This document shows, piece after piece, positions 51,651 through 54,377 of a DNA stretch of 54,377 nucleotides (within the stretch, counting starts at the first letter, position 1; the number at the start of each line of letters is the position of its first letter). The stretch spans positions 1 to 54,377 of the forward strand of contig DRFF01000164.1 in the NCBI GenBank assembly GCA_011050685.1, given 5' to 3'. The DNA is from Aurantimonas coralicida. GTDB taxonomy: Bacteria > Pseudomonadota > Alphaproteobacteria > Rhizobiales > Rhizobiaceae. Made by a program: the position numbers and the translations under genes. The notes beneath the pieces were generated by a model. That model had not been told where the DNA came from and did no database searches. It saw only the letters and a list, made by a program, of their open reading frames with translations.

Positions 51651-52526
51651 ATGGATGGATTTCAACGCACCCCGGAATTTCCGCTCTCGGGGCAAGCCGC
51701 CCAGGACGTTTCAAACCCCGATGCCTCGACATCCATGGCGACCAACCAATCTGCGTCGAACGTGGCTCGGAAGGTCGGAACCGGCAGGGCCTTCGCTCTT
51801 GTGAGCATCGTCGTTCCAGCACGCAACGAGGCGGAAAATCTTGCCGTATTGCTGCGCGAAGTCGAGGCTGCCCTTGCCGCCCGCGCCCTTGAGATCGTGG
51901 TCGTCGACGACGGCTCGACCGACGCGACGGCATTAACGCTGGCGACTCTGCGGGCGGACGGCGTCCCGCTTCGTCACATCCGCCACAATCGCCCAGCCGG
52001 ACAGAGCCGGGCCATTCGCAGTGGCGTTCTTGCCGCAAGCGGTGATCTGGTCGTCACCATCGATGGCGACGGGCAGAACGATCCCGCCTTCATTCCAGCG
52101 CTCGTTGCCGCGCTGGAGTCGACTGGGCCAACGGTCGGCCTTGCCGCCGGCCAACGCACTGCCCGAACCGACACCAAGCTCAAGCAGCTTTCCTCGCGCT
52201 TCGCTAATGGCCTTCGCACCGCGATCCTGAAGGACGCGACCCGCGACACCGGTTGCGGGTTGAAGGCGATCCCCACCGAACTGTTCCGCCGGTTGCCCTA
52301 TTTCGACGGCTGGCACCGCTATCTTCCGGCGCTCGTGCTTCGGGAGGGTCTGACTGTCGTGCATATCGACGTCAAGGATCGCCAGCGCCGCTTCGGTCGC
52401 TCCAATTACGGAATTTTCGATCGCGGTCTTCGCGGAATTCTCGATCTTTTCGGCGTCTGGTGGCTGCGTAGGCGGGCGCTGGTGCGGCCAGATGTCAGCG
52501 AAATCATCCCGGATCAACCTCTATGA
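51651..52526 (+). CDS. Family 2 glycosyltransferase (polyprenyl-phosphate sugar synthase type)
   Basis: A 291-residue GT-A enzyme. After a ~45-residue polar N-terminus it shows VSIVVPARNEAENLAVLL, VVVDDGSTDAT, VTIDGDGQNDP and the C-terminal RQRRFGRSNYGIFDRGLRG, the arrangement of dolichol-phosphate-mannose-synthase-like and bacterial undecaprenyl-phosphate glycosyltransferases. DTGCGLKAI matches the DxGCGLKA motif of the lipid-A-linked group. No transmembrane segment follows the catalytic domain. It probably makes a polyprenyl-phosphate sugar that the ArnT-like enzyme at 43728 can use. The start is one base after the permease stop; the stop overlaps the next gene. Confidence 0.9.
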   Translation: MDGFQRTPEFPLSGQAAQDVSNPDASTSMATNQSASNVARKVGTGRAFALVSIVVPARNEAENLAVLLREVEAALAARALEIVVVDDGSTDATALTLATLRADGVPLRHIRHNRPAGQSRAIRSGVLAASGDLVVTIDGDGQNDPAFIPALVAALESTGPTVGLAAGQRTARTDTKLKQLSSRFANGLRTAILKDATRDTGCGLKAIPTELFRRLPYFDGWHRYLPALVLREGLTVVHIDVKDRQRRFGRSNYGIFDRGLRGILDLFGVWWLRRRALVRPDVSEIIPDQPL

Positions 52527-52855
52527 GCGACCTTGTCACCTATCTCCGCCATGTTTTCGTCGACCAGTTCGACGTCTGGGTCGCGCTCGGCTTCGTCGCC
52601 CAATTGATGTTCACCGGCCGCTTCGTGGTCCAGTGGCTTGCCTCCGAGCGAGCCCGGCGAAGCGTGATCCCTGTCGCTTTCTGGATATTCTCTCTGGCAG
52701 GCGGAGCATTGCTGCTGGTCTATGCGATCCAGCGACGCGACCCGGTGTTCATCTTGGGACAGGCGGCGGGCCTGTTCGTCTATACGCGCAATCTCGTTCT
52801 GATCTGGGGCGAGCGGAAGCGGGCGTCGGCGGAGTTCGATTTGGCGGCCCCTTGA
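52523..52855 (+). CDS. Lipid-A-biosynthesis N-terminal-domain (LABN) small membrane protein
   Basis: A 110-residue protein of the COG3952/LABN family with three spans: FDVWVALGFVAQLMFTGRFV, VIPVAFWIFSLAGGALLLVY and the YAIQRRDPVFILGQAAG plus VYTRNLVLIW region. Residues QWLASERARRSVIPVAFW are diagnostic. These proteins are usually encoded beside a family 2 glycosyltransferase, as here (ATGA overlap), and are thought to help move or modify lipid-linked sugars for lipid A. It is the last gene of the operon controlled by box G. Confidence 0.93.
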   Translation: MSDLVTYLRHVFVDQFDVWVALGFVAQLMFTGRFVVQWLASERARRSVIPVAFWIFSLAGGALLLVYAIQRRDPVFILGQAAGLFVYTRNLVLIWGERKRASAEFDLAAP

Positions 52856-53030
52856 AACGGCTGGTGCGGCCATCGACTACGGCAGATCATTCAAAGAAGC
52901 TGACGTTCCTTCCAGACAAAATGGCGCCAAGACTTGACCGACCGCCTGAAGTCGGCCCATCAGTTGCGGCGAATGCAGATAGTGCCACAGCCCAATGCCG
53001 CACCGTGTTCTGCGCAATAGGAGCTGCGAG

Positions 53031-53348
53031 ATGGCGCGAAAAATTCGGGACGCGAGTTGGCTTGAGAACGAGTCGACCGATGCCGAGCCTCCGGAACCGT
53101 GCTGGCTATGCGGCCGATTGCTGGGTGAGACCGTGGACCGCTTCCACCCGATCCCCAAAAGCCGGGGTGGCCGTGACACCGTTCTTGTCCATCCCATCTG
53201 CCGGGAGACCATCGACGCCAATTTCACGGCGAGCGAACTGGTCCGCCACGCAGAAAGCGGGACGCCCCTCACGGATAACCAGACGGTCGCACGCTTCGTA
53301 AAATGGGTCGCCAAGAAGCCTGCCGACTTTCACTCTGCGACCAAGTAG
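53031..53348 (+). CDS. HNH-endonuclease-like small protein lacking catalytic residues
   Basis: A 105-residue protein with the zinc-finger and beta-beta-alpha pattern CWLCGRLLGETVDRFHPIPK, SRGGRDTVLVHPICRETID. In active members of this small HNH family the pattern is closer to DHHHxIPKS...GG...HPICHxxIH. Here only one His of the HHH triplet remains (RFHP), and CHxxIH is CRETID, so nuclease activity is doubtful. ANFTASELVRHAES and the C-terminal FVKWVAKKPADFH also fit the family. The ATG follows AGGAGCTGCGAG. A 175-base gap separates it from the LABN gene, and no CGTATAG box is seen. Confidence 0.8.
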   Translation: MARKIRDASWLENESTDAEPPEPCWLCGRLLGETVDRFHPIPKSRGGRDTVLVHPICRETIDANFTASELVRHAESGTPLTDNQTVARFVKWVAKKPADFHSATK

Positions 53349-53650
53349 GGTCGTCAGCCGAACATTGGCTTCGCCATATCTTCTGCCAGCGATGACCCGC
53401 ACGCGCCGTCCGGCAAGTGCGCCACACGGCGTCAAGGCCTCGGTCTACATGGAGCCGTCGATCTTCTGTGAAACTTCGGCGACAAGGGAATGCTGATCGT
53501 TGCGCTTTTCCCCAGATATTTCGTCAGGATATTCCTCCCAAACGCCGCTATTAAGCCCGCAGATCGGAGGCCCGCGCCAGGAGATCCGGCGCGGGCCGCT
53601 TTCTCCATTGACTCGACGCTGTGCCGAGTCATATTGGAAAAAATTCGGAA
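53349..53650. other. Gene-free stretch after the HNH-like gene
   Basis: About 300 bases in which I find no supportable gene; reading frames here show no ribosome-binding site or familiar sequence. The only structure I see is the 10-bp hairpin at 53570-53598. Base composition falls from GC-rich to nearly even towards its right end. Confidence 0.45.
53570..53598 (+). terminator. Hairpin in the post-HNH gap
   Basis: GGCCCGCGCC, loop AGGAGATCC, GGCGCGGGCC, then GCTTTCT. It could end the transcript of the HNH-like gene, although it lies 220 bases after its stop codon. Confidence 0.5.
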
Positions 53651-53962
53651 TCAGCGAAAACTGTGATGTCCGAATGGTTCAGTGGATGGCACGACGACCA
53701 ATTCAGTGGAGCCATCTGAGCGAATGTGTTGCTCGATAATGTGGCCGGTAGTGGCTCTGATGTAGGACAATCTTGTTTTACGCAATCCACTTTGTGTAGG
53801 TGGATGTATTCTGCCCATCAAGCTTCTGTTAAGCTTCATACGGTATTCTTCGAGATATGAAATCTCACCCATAAGGATATCCTTTCCGAGGTAAATCTTG
53901 TGGTGGGTTGCGTCGTGCCGATCTAGTCCATCGGCACGACGCTTTTCTTTTTGCCGCTTCAC
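53651..53962 (-). CDS. Small hypothetical protein in AT-richer DNA (uncertain)
   Basis: An open frame of 103 codons from a GTG at 53962, with TAGGAG ten bases upstream. Its N-terminal 25 codons are strongly basic (MKRQKEKRRADGLDRHDA) and cover the arms of the terminator hairpin at 53911-53953, which argues against that start. A shorter form from the ATG at 53872 (74 residues, MGEISYLEEYRMKLNRS) has AAAGGATATCCTT upstream. The composition is clearly less GC-rich than the neighbours. I recognise no family: residues SGLRKTRLSYIRATTGHIIE and STELVVVPSTEPFG suggest a compact mixed fold. It could be a recently acquired gene or non-coding. Confidence 0.4.
   Translation of the reverse strand: MKRQKEKRRADGLDRHDATHHKIYLGKDILMGEISYLEEYRMKLNRSLMGRIHPPTQSGLRKTRLSYIRATTGHIIEQHIRSDGSTELVVVPSTEPFGHHSFR
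53911..53953 (+). terminator. Strong Rho-independent terminator, plus strand
   Basis: GCGTCGTGCCGAT, loop CTAGTCC, ATCGGCACGACGC, then TTTTCTTTTT. It is the best terminator in the window, but no plus-strand gene ends nearby; the closest, at 53348, is 560 bases away. It therefore suggests an unannotated plus-strand transcript in 53600-53943. Confidence 0.85.
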
Positions 53963-54035
53963 ATTCTCAGTTCTCCTACGTTGACATCTCGCAAGGCAGC
54001 GCTGCGTTGCTGACGTTGTGATTCGAACGATTGGT

Positions 54036-54068
54036 TAAAAAAACCCCGGAAGCGTGAGCTGCCGGGGT
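54036..54068 (-). terminator. Terminator of nrdJ
   Basis: Read on the minus strand: ACCCCGG, a small inner AGC/GCT stem, CCGGGGT and then seven T. It starts 18 bases after the nrdJ stop codon, and the plus strand also shows TCTTTT, so it may work in both directions. Confidence 0.85.
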
Positions 54069-54085
54069 CTTTTCGATTGAAAGCC

Positions 54086-54377
54086 TCAGCTGCAGCCGCT
54101 CGTGGAGCCACAGGTGTCGCATTTCAGGCAGGTGCCGTTGCGGACCATCGAGTAGTTGCCGCATTCGGCGCAGCTGTCGCCGGTGTAGCCTTTCATCATC
54201 GCCATGGCGCGACGCTCGGCGCTGGTCGCCTTCGCGCTGGCATCGGCCGAGACGTTGGCCGCGTCCCGGTCGCTGGCCGGGAAAGCCAGCGGCTGGTCGA
54301 ACAGCCCCTGCGCCGGCGTGACGTCGGCGGTCGGGGCGGGGGCGGCGACCGGGGCCTCTTCGTAGTCGCGCTTGAAG
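54086..54377 (-). CDS. nrdJ: Vitamin B12-dependent ribonucleotide reductase, C-terminal part
   Basis: The last 96 residues of a class II ribonucleotide reductase; the gene continues past the right edge. The segment AMMKGYTGDSCAECGNYSMV and then RNGTCLKCDTCGSTSGCS is the C-terminal zinc ribbon typical of NrdJ, with four paired cysteines plus the final redox-type cysteine near the end. It is preceded by a Pro/Ala-rich linker (EEAPVAAPAPTADVTPAQG) and an Ala-rich helix with AERRAMAMMK. The enzyme reduces ribonucleotides using adenosylcobalamin, independent of oxygen. The terminator follows directly. It is common in Hyphomicrobiales. Confidence 0.95.
   Translation of the reverse strand, partial: FKRDYEEAPVAAPAPTADVTPAQGLFDQPLAFPASDRDAANVSADASAKATSAERRAMAMMKGYTGDSCAECGNYSMVRNGTCLKCDTCGSTSGCS

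Overview
The window is GC-rich DNA from an alphaproteobacterium, most likely a member of the Hyphomicrobiales (Rhizobiales); I cannot name the genus. Three things point there. The first is the gene order rplU-rpmA-GNAT-obgE-proB-proA-nadD, with an L21 protein carrying a long C-terminal extension. The second is an Omp25/RopB-type outer membrane protein. The third is short palindromic intergenic repeats with CTAG termini. I see no rRNA, tRNA, CRISPR array, transposase or phage gene. Most genes sit in tight operons, with many ATGA or GTGA stop/start overlaps.

Layout. 1-2.6 kb (minus): end of a Tat-exported solute-binding protein, an agmatinase-family ureohydrolase and a class I/II aminotransferase, divergent from a LysR regulator (2.7-3.7 kb); probably uptake and breakdown of a guanidino or polyamine compound. 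3.7-18.1 kb: a sugar-acid locus with a TRAP transporter (minus), a divergent altronate/galactarate-type dehydratase, and a six-gene operon (IlvD/Edd dehydratase, SDR, D-erythronate-dehydrogenase-like protein, two beta-hydroxyacid dehydrogenases and an FCD-type GntR regulator). The same 12-base site, CTAATGTATACG, lies before both arms. A gluconokinase, a mannose-1-phosphate guanylyltransferase and a SleB-type cell wall hydrolase are interposed. 18.2-26.2 kb: galE and the housekeeping ribosomal/Obg/proline/NAD block. 26.3-33 kb: a GntR regulator, an NMT1-type ABC importer with two permeases, a fumarylacetoacetase-family hydrolase and a convergent MmgE/PrpD protein, with palindromic operator candidates. 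33-33.6 kb: a decayed outer membrane protein fragment and an intergenic repeat.

33.8-52.9 kb is the most interesting part. It opens with an operon of a membrane-anchored CX5R phosphatase, an OmpR-type response regulator and a histidine kinase. Around it are seven copies of a 17-base site ending in CGTATAG, each upstream of a gene or operon. The first two precede the phosphatase operon itself and a multi-span membrane protein. The others precede a PepSY protein; a DedA-PAP2-LssY fusion plus nucleotide cyclase; a cytochrome b561; a beta-barrel outer membrane protein; and a six-gene operon (PAP2 phosphatase, periplasmic protein, tandem-ATPase ABC protein, ten-span FtsX permease, family 2 glycosyltransferase and lipid-A-biosynthesis N-terminal-domain protein). 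An ArnT-like glycosyltransferase lies inside the region without a clear site. I infer an autoregulated envelope-remodelling regulon acting on undecaprenyl carriers and lipid A, similar in logic to PmrAB but with an operator I do not recognise.

53-54.4 kb: a degenerate HNH-type protein, an AT-richer stretch with one uncertain small gene and a strong terminator, and the C-terminal end of the B12-dependent ribonucleotide reductase NrdJ. All assignments come from reading the sequence; no database search or computation was run.
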